From Sclerotinia nivalis (taxonomy: Eukaryota; Ascomycota; Leotiomycetes; Helotiales; Sclerotiniaceae): a stretch of 64,000 nucleotides of DNA. Of the stretch, positions 47,077 to 58,381 are shown one piece after another. Positions within the stretch are counted from its first letter, which is position 1; every line of letters begins with the position of its first letter. A program made the position numbers and the translations under genes. Under the pieces are notes generated by a model. That model was not told where the DNA came from, made no database searches, and was given only the letters and a program-made list of their open reading frames with translations. The stretch is from the NCBI GenBank assembly GCA_029531795.1, contig JAPEIS010000007.1, positions 310,001 through 374,000 on the forward strand, read 5' to 3'.

Positions 47077-49086
47077 TCAAATCAAAAGCACACAAGACCC
47101 CAACACCTCAATCGTCCTCGTACAATCCACCAACCTCCCGCCCCTCCCCTGCAACTCCCATGACTTCTCCAAAATCTCCAACGCACTCCGCAAATTACCA
47201 AACGATCGCGAGTCCATCATTGCACCTCTGATCGTTTCCCTAAAGAATTCCTGATCTGGTTTTGAACTTGCTAAACAGCCCGCTACCGACAATGGCCATA
47301 CTAATCCTCGAAACATTTGAGGATTGGGTATCATGCGCATGGCGTTGATTGTGTTGTGGAGAAGTATATCGATGTCTTCTGGAATTATGTTATCGGTTAC
47401 TACCATTTGGAGATAGATGAGTGCTGCGCAGGCGAAGATATGTGTGACTACATAAGTAGTATGTTTGTTATAAAGATCGGTGTGATAATAAGGAGGGGAT
47501 CCCCGATGAATTGCTCTTAAAGCTGTGAGTTCTTCCAAGGTTTCCAAATTCTTAGATTCCAATCTACTTCGAATATTTTGTTCCGTGATGATTAATTGTT
47601 CCTTAAAATTCATGGTTTCGTCTTCTTCATGTTTTTTTCTCCATGTTCCTAGCCATGCGATTTCGCTGATCATTATCAAGACCCAATTTTCACATCCCAT
47701 AATTGAGGTTAATTGAATTTTATGATCGGATTTTGAGGAATCGGATTTTTTGGCTGATAGGAGTCGATTGTGAAATTCGGAAAGCCATGGATGAGATCCT
47801 GTAGATACACAGGATCTTATAAATTTAGGGTTAGCAACCGTATGGTAATCAATACGTCATATAGTAAATAGCGAAAATTCGGACAAAGTAAAGGGGGAAT
47901 TTTGCTTACAAAGCATCCATCCAAATGATAGCACCAGTAAAGAAATCTAATGCTGCACTATCACGAGAAACAGTACTTCCAGTAGTAGTAGATTCAGGAG
48001 AATGTGCATTAGGATAGTTGAAGCATTGAGAAGAGGTTAATAATGTTTCCGGACCTGGAATACCACCATTTGATACTTCATGAAGAATCAATATAAGTTC
48101 TGATGCAGCTCGTAAGTGAACTTGCCAATTGCCAACACCTCCATGAAAGAGCTAAAGGTATTTATCAGTATCTACACCAACTAATGATATGGATACTCAC
48201 CTCAAAAGAAATTAATTGAATCATGCAAGCAAGAATTTGAATATTTCCATCAAATGCACCTTGCTCGGATGCATTCTTATTATTGGTTTGAATGAAATTT
48301 CTCAACTCTTTCAAAGTCAAATCATGATGATGCCTTAATTCATGAAGATAATCTATCTCCGCTTGACCACTTTCCTGTTCTAGAAGAAGCGATTGACGAT
48401 GAAAAGCACTCAAACTCAAAGCTGCATGATAGAGAGGTTTCGTTCTGGTCAATAATGATAGAAGCCATCCTCTTCCAGATGATAATGATGGTGTATGAAA
48501 ACGAAATTGTATAAAGAAAACATGATCGAGGTAATGCATCATTAAACTTGCTTCTTGATCCTCGATCCATTTTGGGAATAATGGAGATTTAGGTTCGATA
48601 GTTTTATCATGGACCATTTCCATGTTGGTAGATATTGAGACGGCATTGTCAATACTTGAAAGATTGCTTTTTTTCTTAGGGCTCTTTGTCGTACTAGGTG
48701 ATTTTGGTGATTTGAGTAATGATGATTTAGAATTTGAATTTTTCCTCGCACGAAATGCAGCTCTCTTTTTACTTGCGGATGCAGCAACAATAGCTTTAAT
48801 CCTTTCCAACTCTTCTTTCCCAAATTTTGGATCATCAATCCATTTTGGTTTTGGACCATATCGACATTCTACATTAACATCCGCACATCTCGAGCAACCT
48901 ATGACAATCGAACATCTATTAGTTCTATTCGGCAAATGGGAACTTGTATCCGAAGAACAAACCGGGTTGTAATTCATCACATTTCTTTTTCCGAATTCTA
49001 CAAGTCCAACAACCACGATTACTTCGGATAGCGAGTGACGAATTGGTATTGGCAATGGCAATAGAGCCGGGTGTAGTATTCTCCAT
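47077..49086 (-). CDS. Zn2Cys6 fungal transcription factor, four exons
   Basis: Exons 48963-49086, 48201-48898, 47910-48151 and 47077-47815 with introns of 64, 49 and 94 bp give 600 residues in whole codons. Splicing of the first intron rebuilds the full binuclear zinc cluster C-x2-C-x6-C-x6-C-x2-C-x6-C (CWTCRIRKKKC then CSRC and C), followed by YGPKPKW, usual in this class. A basic Ser/Lys-rich linker follows, then a long helical middle region of the Fungal_trans_2 kind (LSAFHRQSLLLEQE, LRHHHDLTLKELR) and WLSEFHNRLL. It would bind DNA and control transcription in the nucleus. The ATG at 49086 is the first in frame; GTG at 49152 is not a likely start. It is divergent from the hydrolase gene 590 bp away, which may be one of its targets. 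Confidence 0.85.
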
Positions 49087-49676
49087 CGGGTACGAAGATG
49101 GTGTTGGGCGGACACGTGCATAAATGATTTCCCGATACACATTGTGGTACACGTATAAAAACCAATATGGTGATCACAGGCTCATGACTCTCTGTATGTC
49201 AGATCCGCAACACCTTTCTCTATCATGAGTATCGTATCGTCGAATCAGATGAGAGAGTGGGGATATAGGCTAATATCAACATCATTCATTCGTACATATC
49301 TCGTTAGGTCTTGCTTGCGTAGATGTTGAAAATATCAGGATAAATGAAGTGAAGCGTGATTTATTTCTCAGATGAAAAAGTAACTGGACACGAGAAAACT
49401 TTAATATCGGCTCGCCTTACTTAATCAAGAAACTATTATCAATGATAAGAAAGTGTGGATATTCATGGATAGCTGCATAAATCGGAAAATAAATTCTTAT
49501 CTGTTCCAAGTGAAGTGTCACGGGTTGAAATGGGTGAGTGAAACAACTATTTGGTGGTTCAAACAGATCTTGAAGATAATTAGTAGGTAGCTGAATCTAA
49601 CCTCAGCTATTCCGTACAAAGTCTCAAATGCAAGTAAGCTCCCGGTCCTCGACATGTTACTACATCAACATCTGTA
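49087..49676. promoter_or_regulatory. shared promoter region between the zinc-cluster regulator and the hydrolase gene
   Basis: The start codons of two divergent genes lie 590 bp apart. No gene is seen between them. The arrangement would suit control of the hydrolase gene by its neighbour, but no binding site was recognised. Confidence 0.45.
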
Positions 49677-51839
49677 ATGGCGATCGAAAAGGTGATAAAG
49701 TTTCCCAAGATCACAACTTCATCAAATCAATTTCAAGGATCCTCATTACTGAAATTCTATTCCGCCCTCTTTCTTGGCACGTTCATCCTCTCAATTTGGC
49801 ATTATGGTATCCCATCCCATCTACCATCTCCCGTAAACCTCGAGTTAAATAATCTATCTCCAACTATCGCGAAAACTACTTGGCGATGGTCAGATGTACG
49901 TATACGTTCTTCCCATTCTCTAACTCTCATATACCGGTACTTATCTCTATTATCAGATCAAACCAAGCCAACATCTCATCTGGCACTCATGTTACGATAC
50001 CTTCCAATGCGCCCGTCTCTCCTTACCACTAGACTGGCTCAATACCACCAACCCCTCCAAAATCTCCCTAGCCATCATAAAACTCCCCGCCACAAATCTC
50101 ACCGACTACCGCGGACCAGTCTTCACCAACCCAGGAGGACCAGGCGGCTCAGGAATTTATTCCCTCCGAAAAAATGGACATAATCTCCAAAAGATCATCG
50201 GCCAAAACCACGATGTAATCAGTTTTGATCCGCGAGGAGTAGGAGCCTCCACCCCCGTCATAAACTGTTGGGCCTCGAAACAAAATTCCCAAGTTTGGAA
50301 ATTAGGTGACGTGGGACTTGTGGATTCGCATCCGGGGGTGTTGTATGATGCGTATGCGAGAGCGAGTGCTCTGTCGCATAATTGTCAGGAGAATATGCAT
50401 CGAGAAGCGGAAGCTAGGGGAGAGGAATCACTTTTGCGGTTTATGAGTACAACGAGTGTGGCACGTGATATGCTTGAGATTATGGAGAAGAGTGGGACGG
50501 AGAAGATGAGGTATTGGGGGTTTAGTTATGGGACTTTTTTGGGGGGTGTGTTTGCGGCCATGTATCCGGATAGGGTGGAGAGAATGGTGAGTGATGGTAT
50601 GTATCTAGTATTTTATTTTGTGATTCTAAAACTACGACATATTTGCGTGACAGTATCCTATCATCATTACTAAACTCAATATAGGCAATGTAGACTACAT
50701 CGAATGGTCTACCAACACCCATACCTCCTTCCTCCACGACTCCGACAAAGTAATGGAAGCATTCTACCACTACTGCCACGCATCCGGCCCCACCAACTGC
50801 GCCTTCTACTCACCCACCCCCACCCAAATCTCCACCCGCCTAAAAAATCTCCTCGCCGTCCTAAAAACCCACCCTATAATCGTCCCCCAGTCAGACCCCG
50901 CCCTCCTCCCCGAAATAATAACCTACACGTCCCTCAAACGCCTAATCTCAGCCTCACTCTACCGACCCATCCTACTCTTCCCCTCTCTAGCAAACGTTCT
51001 CCTTTCCCTCGAAACGGGCGACGGAATCCCCTTTCTCAATTTCATCTCTACATTCGGTTTACGCGAACCGTTTACTTGTGAATGCGATGCTTGTAATAAT
51101 GGATTTTTATCACCAGAAGAAGAAGAAGAAGATGTGGAAGGAACGGATGATGCTATGGCTGCTGTTATGTGCTCTGATGGGGGAATCATGAATGAAACCG
51201 TTTCGGAATTTAAAGTTTATGCGGATACACTTATGGAGGGGGCATCGATGACCGGCGCTACGAATGTAGAAGTTAGAATGTCGTGCGTGGGATGGAATGT
51301 AGTGCCTAAATGGAGATATACCGGTACTCTCATTTCCCATCTCCTTCTATCCCATCCATCCATCACATCATCCCCCACCCCTCACCCCCCCTCAAATCCC
51401 CACACACAATCTAACCACCCCAGGACCCTTCCACACCACCACCCACCCAATCCTCTACATCGCCAACCGAGCCGATAACGTCACACCCCTCCGCAGCGCT
51501 CTCTCCAACGCCCAACTATTCCCCGGCTCCATAGTATTAATACAGAATTCATTCGGTCACACGAGTTTAGCAGCGCCGTCGATATGTACTGCGAAGATTA
51601 TCCGGGCGTATTTTCAAGAGGGGACGTTGCCGGATGAGGAGATGGTTTGTGAGGGGGATTGGGTGTTGTTTGGTGGTGGAGAGGGGATAGGCGATGGGGA
51701 GGGGGATAGGGAAAAAGAACAAGAGGAAGGAAAAGAAGAGGAAAAAGAAGATGAACAGGAAAAAGAACTCAAAGAAGCAGGACGAAACTTAATGCAAACT
51801 GCTGATTTCTCTCAGAGTAGATTTAAAAGAGGGATTTAA
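49677..51839 (+). CDS. alpha/beta-hydrolase, tripeptidyl aminopeptidase-like (TAP family), membrane-anchored or secreted
   Basis: Exons 49677-49895, 49957-50596, 50685-51323 and 51424-51839 with introns of 61, 88 and 100 bp give 637 residues in whole codons. One hydrophobic segment near residues 24-46 (LLKFYSALFLGTFILSIWHYG) fits a signal anchor. The catalytic domain has NPGGPGGSG (oxyanion region), SFDPRGVGAS, and the nucleophile GFSYGTFLGG. The C-terminal TAP-like domain has the catalytic Asp in IANRADNVTPL and His in SFGHTS. This family removes tripeptides or cleaves similar bonds with a Ser-Asp-His triad. Before the end is a Glu/Lys-rich low-complexity stretch (about 575-615), unusual for the family. 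The product would face the lumen or outside of the cell. Confidence 0.85.
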
Positions 51840-53006
51840 GATACTTAGATATCTAGATAGATACCTATATACAAAGTACCTATAATGAATAAAAATAGAC
51901 TAAGAAAAAATATCAACTCCTCTTCCTCCCTCCCCTCTGTATTCAAATCCGGTCGGTAGATATCATATCATGATATCTAGTAATTAATATTTATTCAACT
52001 ATTCTACAGATACTCATGGATAAGATAGATAAACGAGGAACAATTGATTTGATGAGTATTTACTTATATACTATAGAAAGAAACCAAAACTGTTTTATTT
52101 ATTTTATTTTATTTTCATATCATTTGGAATCGAATCTGGAGAAATTAGAATCTAGATTAGAGATTTTACTCTTCCATTCTATATCCTACCCCTCCACTCT
52201 AACCCCGCCTTTCTCATCCTCTCCCTTCCCCTCTCTTCCTCTCTTCAAAAATACCCAGAATAATCTATCTATCTAAATAGAATCCATTCATATCAATCCA
52301 GATTCTAAATACTATAATATAAAAATAAAATAAAATAAACACAACTTGAAAGTGTACAAAAGTGATTTACTATATATTATATTAAATCTTTATCTACCTA
52401 GATACTTCTTTGATATATTATCTCACTCCTTCCCCTTCTTCTTCATATTCCCTCATTCCCCTCCCTTACTCCACCCTCTCACTCCCACTCCCCTCTCCCC
52501 ACTATCTCAAACTCCCCATCTCTTTCCCCACTAAACCCATCTACGAACTCCACCACTAAATAGTTATACCATCTACTAGATCCGAAGGTCATGAAAATTA
52601 CACTCCCATTTTGATACAAGCCATACTCCTAGTCCAGCCATTGTATATCATTCTTCACCTCACCTCACCTCATCTCATCTGATTTCCCAATTTTCCTTTT
52701 CGCTCAAAGTTCTTTATTATCATATCATGTTATTAATCTCATCTGATGTCATTCCCAACCCTAGAGTACGCCAGTAAAGCCATTCATTTGTTCGTCCATT
52801 TGTTCGTCCATTCGTGCCGTTCCTTTTTTCACACCCTAGCTCCAGTCGAAATAACCATTCGCAAGCAATGCCATGACATATTAAGTCAAGTCGAATGTAA
52901 AGGAAAAGAAAATATATCCCAAAAATAACCCGAATCCACTCCACAAACATATTCCATCCAGCGAAATACATATAAAATTTTCGATAGAAAGAAATAGCTG
53001 AAAAGA
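51840..53006. other. intergenic, convergent 3' ends
   Basis: AT- and pyrimidine-rich; no supported gene. Contains CATTTGTTCGTC repeated about 2.5 times near 52786-52815 and a C/T-rich run at 52425-52530. Confidence 0.5.
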
Positions 53007-55889
53007 TCAAGCCAAATACAGGTACGTTGGAATATTAGCGTCTTCAATTCTTTCCAGATATTCTCGTTCAATAAGACTTTCTATTCTTCGTTTCATCATG
53101 TTGATATTTGGCTGGAAGCGTTGTGAAAGTTGAGAGATGACTTCAGCGACAAGTTGTTGATGAGGACATTCCTTACGTGCCCTATATTCTTAGTTAGTAT
53201 AGAACATCATATTACAATAGGCAAATTAAAACTTACTTCATAATTCGCACAATGACCGTGTCCATGACACTTCCTCTATGCTCATCATTTCTTTCCTCAG
53301 TCTGTCTTCTCTCATCGGCTCCTTCAACCTTACTCGACTGCCCACCTATCGGTTGAACTTTAATCTTGACAGTTTTGCTGACGAAAGAACTATTGAATGT
53401 GAAAATATCGCCCATTTTAGGTAATTCGTTAGGTTTCCCAGGTTTCTTAAGGAGAACTCGAGATTTTGGTGGACCAGAAAGTTGCATAAGAGCACGCGGT
53501 AAGTCTTTATCGGTAATATTCAAACGTTGTTGTATTTCTTCATACGACAATTCTTGTCCATCCTGCAAATCATTGAAGAGCATCAAAATGATCATGCCAT
53601 GAGTATTGACATTCAATTCGTACTTCCGCTCCCTGCCCTTCGCCCCTGTCTCACCTGGAATAGCTGGAAAATTACATCGAATATCAGCATTTCCTAGATT
53701 TCCTAACCAGGTTAACATTCGGCCATTTCGATCTTTGAGGTAAAATGCTTTGAAAGAATCTTGCAACTTTTGCATTTGAGGAGGCCAATTGCAAGATTGT
53801 CGAGGACCTTCCTCTGGCGATGGGATACCACCGATGATTTCCGTTGGCCAACAATTCGTAGAGAGAACAATAGCAGACAACTCGATTTGGTTCTTATCTT
53901 TATCTCCGAGATTATTGATGTGATTGCGATAATTAGAACTAAGTTCTCCAGACATTGTAATGTCCTTGAACATGCCCTCCAGTTTTGTAGTGAATGAATT
54001 GCCAATTTCTAGTTTCATCCTTGAAATCATTTGCTTCTCAACGTCGGTACTTTCAGACTTGTTGAGGAGTAAACGTTTTGCAAGATGTTTCTTGTAATAT
54101 CTCTCAAACATGTCTTTATCCTGAATATATCGGAGTAAAGTAGTGGCCTTATCCAGAACTTCATCAATTTCAAGCTCGGTTTTGCCCTTGATTCCACGCT
54201 TGAGGTTGTCATCGATGAACAAGGAGACGAATTCGGAACATCGGTCAAACAGATTAATGAAATCGGAAAAGCTTTTGGTGATAGCTGTTTGTAGGATGAG
54301 ATCTTCCATAAAGCACGTCCTCCACATATTGTCAAACTTATCCTTCAATCGTAAAACCTCGTCAACCCACTTAATGGCCGCCAGAGTTTGCTTCGCAGCA
54401 GCATTCATTGGTTTGGCCTTCTTCTTCGAGCCTTCCGCGTCGTCCTCCTCTGCTTCAGGTTTGTTATCTTCTGCTGCCATAGGACCGCCGAAATCACCAT
54501 TAGAGATGATTTTGTTGATTTCTAACCCTAGTTGTACCACACGAGCTTGTAGTGCGACCTTCAAGGGATCTCTGCTTGGATCTATGCGGCTGATGAGTTG
54601 ATATAAAATAGTCAAATCATCAAATCGGTCATTTTCAATCATTGCCTGCAAACCACTTCTCTCCATGGCAAGGAATTCATTCAGATGACTGCTGATCAAT
54701 TCTTGCTCAACAACTTTGTGAATCTTCTTGATTGTGAAACTTGCAATAGTTGTATCACACCTATCAGTTTCCTCATCTAGGCGCCTCTTCGTTTGACGTA
54801 GCCAAGTACTAGCAGGAGAATCCCTCAACAACGTTTGGCATTCGGCTTGGTAAAACTTCCTGCTAGCCGCCAAAAATGCTGGTTCAAAGACGGTAAGATA
54901 TAACTTGTCACTCTCGTTCTCCTCGTCGGTTTCATAGAGACCTTCTAGCATATAGATAACAGAACGGATCAAATGTCTATTGATGACATCTCCTTCTCTT
55001 TCCATTCCAATTTGATCCAATATAACCGAATTCAGAATATCGAAAGTGATGATGCTTGAATTTTCTAGGAGTGGTGAACGAAGAATATGATCTCGAAAGA
55101 GGCCCATGGCAGTGGTGTAAATGGAAGCCTTACGATTGTCGCCGCAATACACACGATCCATATACATGAGTACATCTGTTGTCATACTCATACAAACATT
55201 ATGATCTGTCCATGAAGCTTTCAATCCTTCCAGAAATTGTTCGCCAGTAAGTCTTCGTTCGTTTGCAGCGGTTCCAGAAACTCCACCGGTAGCGACGTTA
55301 ACCAAGTTTGTAGTAATGAGTTTCCTAATATCCGGCATCACTTTTCCTGCAAACCATTGTTCTTCGAAAACTTTGACCCTATCATAAAGTAGATCCCCTT
55401 CTTTCTTCAAAACGATTTTGTAAGATGCTCGATAGAGTTGTTCGAAGGAGAGTGTTCCGGCGTTCTTTTCGTGAATCTCTTGAAGGGCATTTTGTAAAAT
55501 ATCCCATTGAATATCGAATTCATTTTGTGCTCCAGCGCGTCCGAAAGCCTATTTGTAAAAGAACGTAAAAAGTCAGCGGAGAACGAAGAAAGGGTCAAAT
55601 ATGTTTGTGATTAAGGGAGAAATGCTGCAGGGCGGACTACCAGCTGACTTGTATTCAAGGCATATGAAATCGCAGCATCAAATGACTGTGCTCGAGGAGG
55701 AGCCATTGTTGATTACTCGATACCGAAGTTTTGCACAAATGAATTGTTGACGTTGTATGCGAATGTATTTATAGATGTAGTATCGTTCGCAAGAGAAGGG
55801 AAGGGGTATGAAATGTTGAAGTAGAAAAGAAGTGAATTACATACCCTACGGGGCGCACGAATCCTCGCTCTACCACGCCCTGAAATCAT
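53007..55889 (-). CDS. cul3: cullin-3, scaffold of BTB-CUL3-RBX1 ubiquitin ligases
   Basis: Exons 55845-55889, 55641-55685, 53237-55548 and 53007-53181, with introns of 159, 92 and 55 bp, give 858 residues in whole codons. The N-terminus (GRGRARIRAPRR, SFDAAISYAL, AFGRAGAQNEFDIQW) and SFEQLYRASYKIVL match Cul3. The middle has the cullin-repeat helices, and the cullin-homology region has KDMFERYYKKHLAKRLL and LEGMFKDI. The last exon ends with IESLIEREYLERIEDANIPTYLYLA, the winged-helix end that carries the NEDD8 lysine region (NMMKRRIESLI). A Lys/Glu-rich insert near residue 385-400 is unusual. Cul3 recruits BTB-domain adaptors and the RING protein Rbx1. The second intron's donor (GTAGTC) is weak. 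An alternative start at ATG 55700 (MAPPRAQSF) would drop the first exon. Confidence 0.88.
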
Positions 55890-56884
55890 CTTGGAGAATC
55901 TTCAGCTTTTTCTTGGGTGTTTCAGTCTCTCACAATAAAAGTACCGTTATGCTGAATCTCCAGTACTGCAAATAAGTCGAACTTCCCTCGATATTGTATG
56001 GCGCGGCGCGGGGTAGGATAAGATTAAGGCTTCGATAATTGCCATGTAATTCTGTGAAGGCGGATAATGAACAAATGAGGGAGTAGAATTTTGGTATGTC
56101 GTATAAAATCCGAGAGAATGGGTTTGGCTGCAAGAAGATAAGAAACCAAAAAGTTCAGTTCTTAAGAAGGTAAAATAATGAACAAGTTCTTGAAGATTCG
56201 AGACTGTGAATAGGTAGATTCGGATTCGGATTAACTGCTTGCCGTATTTTATCGTTTTATAGCCGTATTTACTCGTTTTATAGCCGTATTTTATCGTTTT
56301 ATAGCCCTAGGTTTGGTTTAGTTTAGTCAAGGATGGTATTCTGCCACCAACTAGATCATCTTTTTCATACTCCGCACACACTCTAATCCTTGATAACGAA
56401 GGCGGTGAATCAAATCATGAGCGTATGGAGTACACACCTTAAAAGTGTATCTCGGGTGTATAAAATCATCTAAAAGAAGCGCGTGAGATTTATACGGTTC
56501 TAGGAGGTACTAACAAATGCATTAAACCTTTCAGCTCTTTCAGCTCTCTCAGCTGCGTTTTCCGTAATTCTAGCTCTTTCATAGCCTTCCTTACGCTTCG
56601 TCATTTCTGCCAGAATAATGAATAATATAGGGCGGTGAAACATAACTTTTCCCAATCGCTCCAAATTCCGCAGCCTTCCCCAAACTTCCAACTCCATCAA
56701 GAACTTTCACTCAAAACCGCTTTTCGCGCATTCCATCCAGCCAACCTCTCAAACGTTCTCAAACAAATTCAAACAAGTTTTCAATCACTCAAACATTCTG
56801 CGATTCCAAATCTCTAGCCAAAGCCCTCTATTCCCATCCAATCAAGAATTACGACCAGCCTCAAAGGCACAACAAACCTTCACC
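55890..56884. promoter_or_regulatory. divergent promoter region between CUL3 and ZIM17
   Basis: No firm gene lies in this 1-kb gap. It holds three copies of a 21-bp unit at 56241-56303. A 30-codon minus-strand reading with a splice donor at 56514 (starting ATG at 56604) is noted among rejected items. Confidence 0.4.
56241..56303. repeat. 21-bp tandem repeat, three copies
   Basis: GCCGTATTTTATCGTTTTATA stands three times head to tail; the middle copy differs at two or three bases. Confidence 0.9.
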
Positions 56885-57427
56885 ATGTCTCTCAAAATCT
56901 CCCCCTTCTCAGCCTTTCGAGCTCTATCATTATCGCGCCACACAACCTGCAAAGCAGCCCCTCGAATCTGCACCTCAAAACCACTACAACCCAACACACA
57001 AACCAACACACAACTCACCACCCGCGCATACGCCACCAAACCCCTCACCTCCTCCCCCTCCTCTCCCTCTCCCACCCCACCCCGCGCCCCCCAACCCTCC
57101 TACGACCTAACCTTCACCTGCACACCCTGCTCGGCGCGCTCCACGCACCGCATATCAAAACAAGGCTACCATTCCGGTTCCGTGCTTATCACCTGTCCCT
57201 CATGTAAAAACCGTCATGTAATATCCGATCATCTAGGTATATTTGGCGATCGCAAATTAACGATTGAGGATTTGATGAGGGAACAGGGGATGCTTGTTAA
57301 GAAGGGGACGTTGAGTGAGGATGGGAATTTGGAGTTTTGGAATGATGGGACGAGGACGGAGAGGAAGAAGGATGGAGAGGAGAAGGAGGGAGAAGGGAAT
57401 GCGGGGATTGGAGGACCGGCGAGTTAG
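56885..57427 (+). CDS. zim17: DNL-type zinc-finger protein Zim17/Hep1, mitochondrial Hsp70 escort protein
   Basis: 180 residues in one exon, near the normal fungal length. Zim17 keeps mitochondrial Hsp70 (Ssc1) soluble in the matrix. The first ~70 residues are rich in Ser, Thr, Pro and Arg with no acidic residues, a mitochondrial presequence. Then comes the zinc finger: FTCTPCSARS (first CxxC) and ITCPSCKNRHVISDHLGIFGD (second CxxC and the name-giving region, here DHLGIFGD). The last ~35 residues are Lys/Glu/Gly-rich and variable. It is divergent from CUL3 and convergent with UTP20. No known odd feature. Confidence 0.88.
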   Translation: MSLKISPFSAFRALSLSRHTTCKAAPRICTSKPLQPNTQTNTQLTTRAYATKPLTSSPSSPSPTPPRAPQPSYDLTFTCTPCSARSTHRISKQGYHSGSVLITCPSCKNRHVISDHLGIFGDRKLTIEDLMREQGMLVKKGTLSEDGNLEFWNDGTRTERKKDGEEKEGEGNAGIGGPAS

Positions 57428-58381
57428 GAGGTGCCGGGGATTGTAGGGTAATGGGGAGGTTTATGGGATGCTTGTGACCCAGATCTGGACAGGAAATCTC
57501 GAGGCTTACTGGCAAATATCCATGCAGAAGACACTGTAGATGACCAATGATTAGACGAAACCCTTCAAGGCAACCTCAACGACAAACCAACATCGGGAAA
57601 AACATCTAGAGACACCACACATTCACAACCAACAAACTCAAATCTAGTGGGACGGAGATATTGTATAAAAATTCTAGCGTCATCAAGTTGAACCATATTA
57701 TAGAAGCCCAGGAATGTACGATACCACATATAGAGCACTTCTCCAACAGAACAGAAACAAATTTCTCTTTCCTCACAGCCCCATCTCTTATCTATCTCCA
57801 TTGAATTCTCGGAAGCATGTGAAAAATATTAATGAAAAGATACAATAGATCCAAAGCTCTATATCAATGACTACCGAAAGACAAGACACATATCCCAAAA
57901 AAGGCGCAGAGCTCTAAATCCCGCAATGAGCCCTACAATTTGAATAGCCAAAGCAATGCACAAGACAATACTAGCTCGGCAAAAATAACATAACAACCAT
58001 GCACGCTCCAGAACCGTAATCATAGCTTCTCTACGTACTTCAAGCTGATTTGATAGATGTATATTTGAATGCAGCTGGATGGATGAGAATAAGGTTATGA
58101 AAGATTTGATGGACTGAACAATGTAGGGATATCTCAGGGTTGTACGATTACGACGCCATGTATAAATAAATAGCATGGTTATGATACGATGAACAATGAT
58201 ATAATTTCACCTCTCGAACACTCAAACATCTATTGAATAATTACTAGTATTCTACTCTCAAATGCTAAACTATCAATCCCTTTACTTCGTACAAGATACA
58301 ATTTTCCCACTTATCAACGCCCATTTTCACCCATTTTCACCCATGACCCCACAAATACACAAACCCCATCCCACCACAAAA
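57428..58381. other. intergenic, convergent 3' ends
   Basis: No supported gene; minus-strand frames at 57565-57801 and 57871-58176 are unrecognised. Probably 3' untranslated sequence and spacer. Confidence 0.45.

Noticed and set aside
56500..56604. Short minus-strand coding-like exon, MTKRKEGYERARITENAA and onward, with a GTTAGT donor at 56514
   Set aside because: The reading is plausible, but no second exon or stop in a sensible place was found to the left, so no gene model can be made.
57565..58176. Two minus-strand frames after UTP20
   Set aside because: No recognisable sequence and separated by stops from UTP20; most likely untranslated or spacer DNA.
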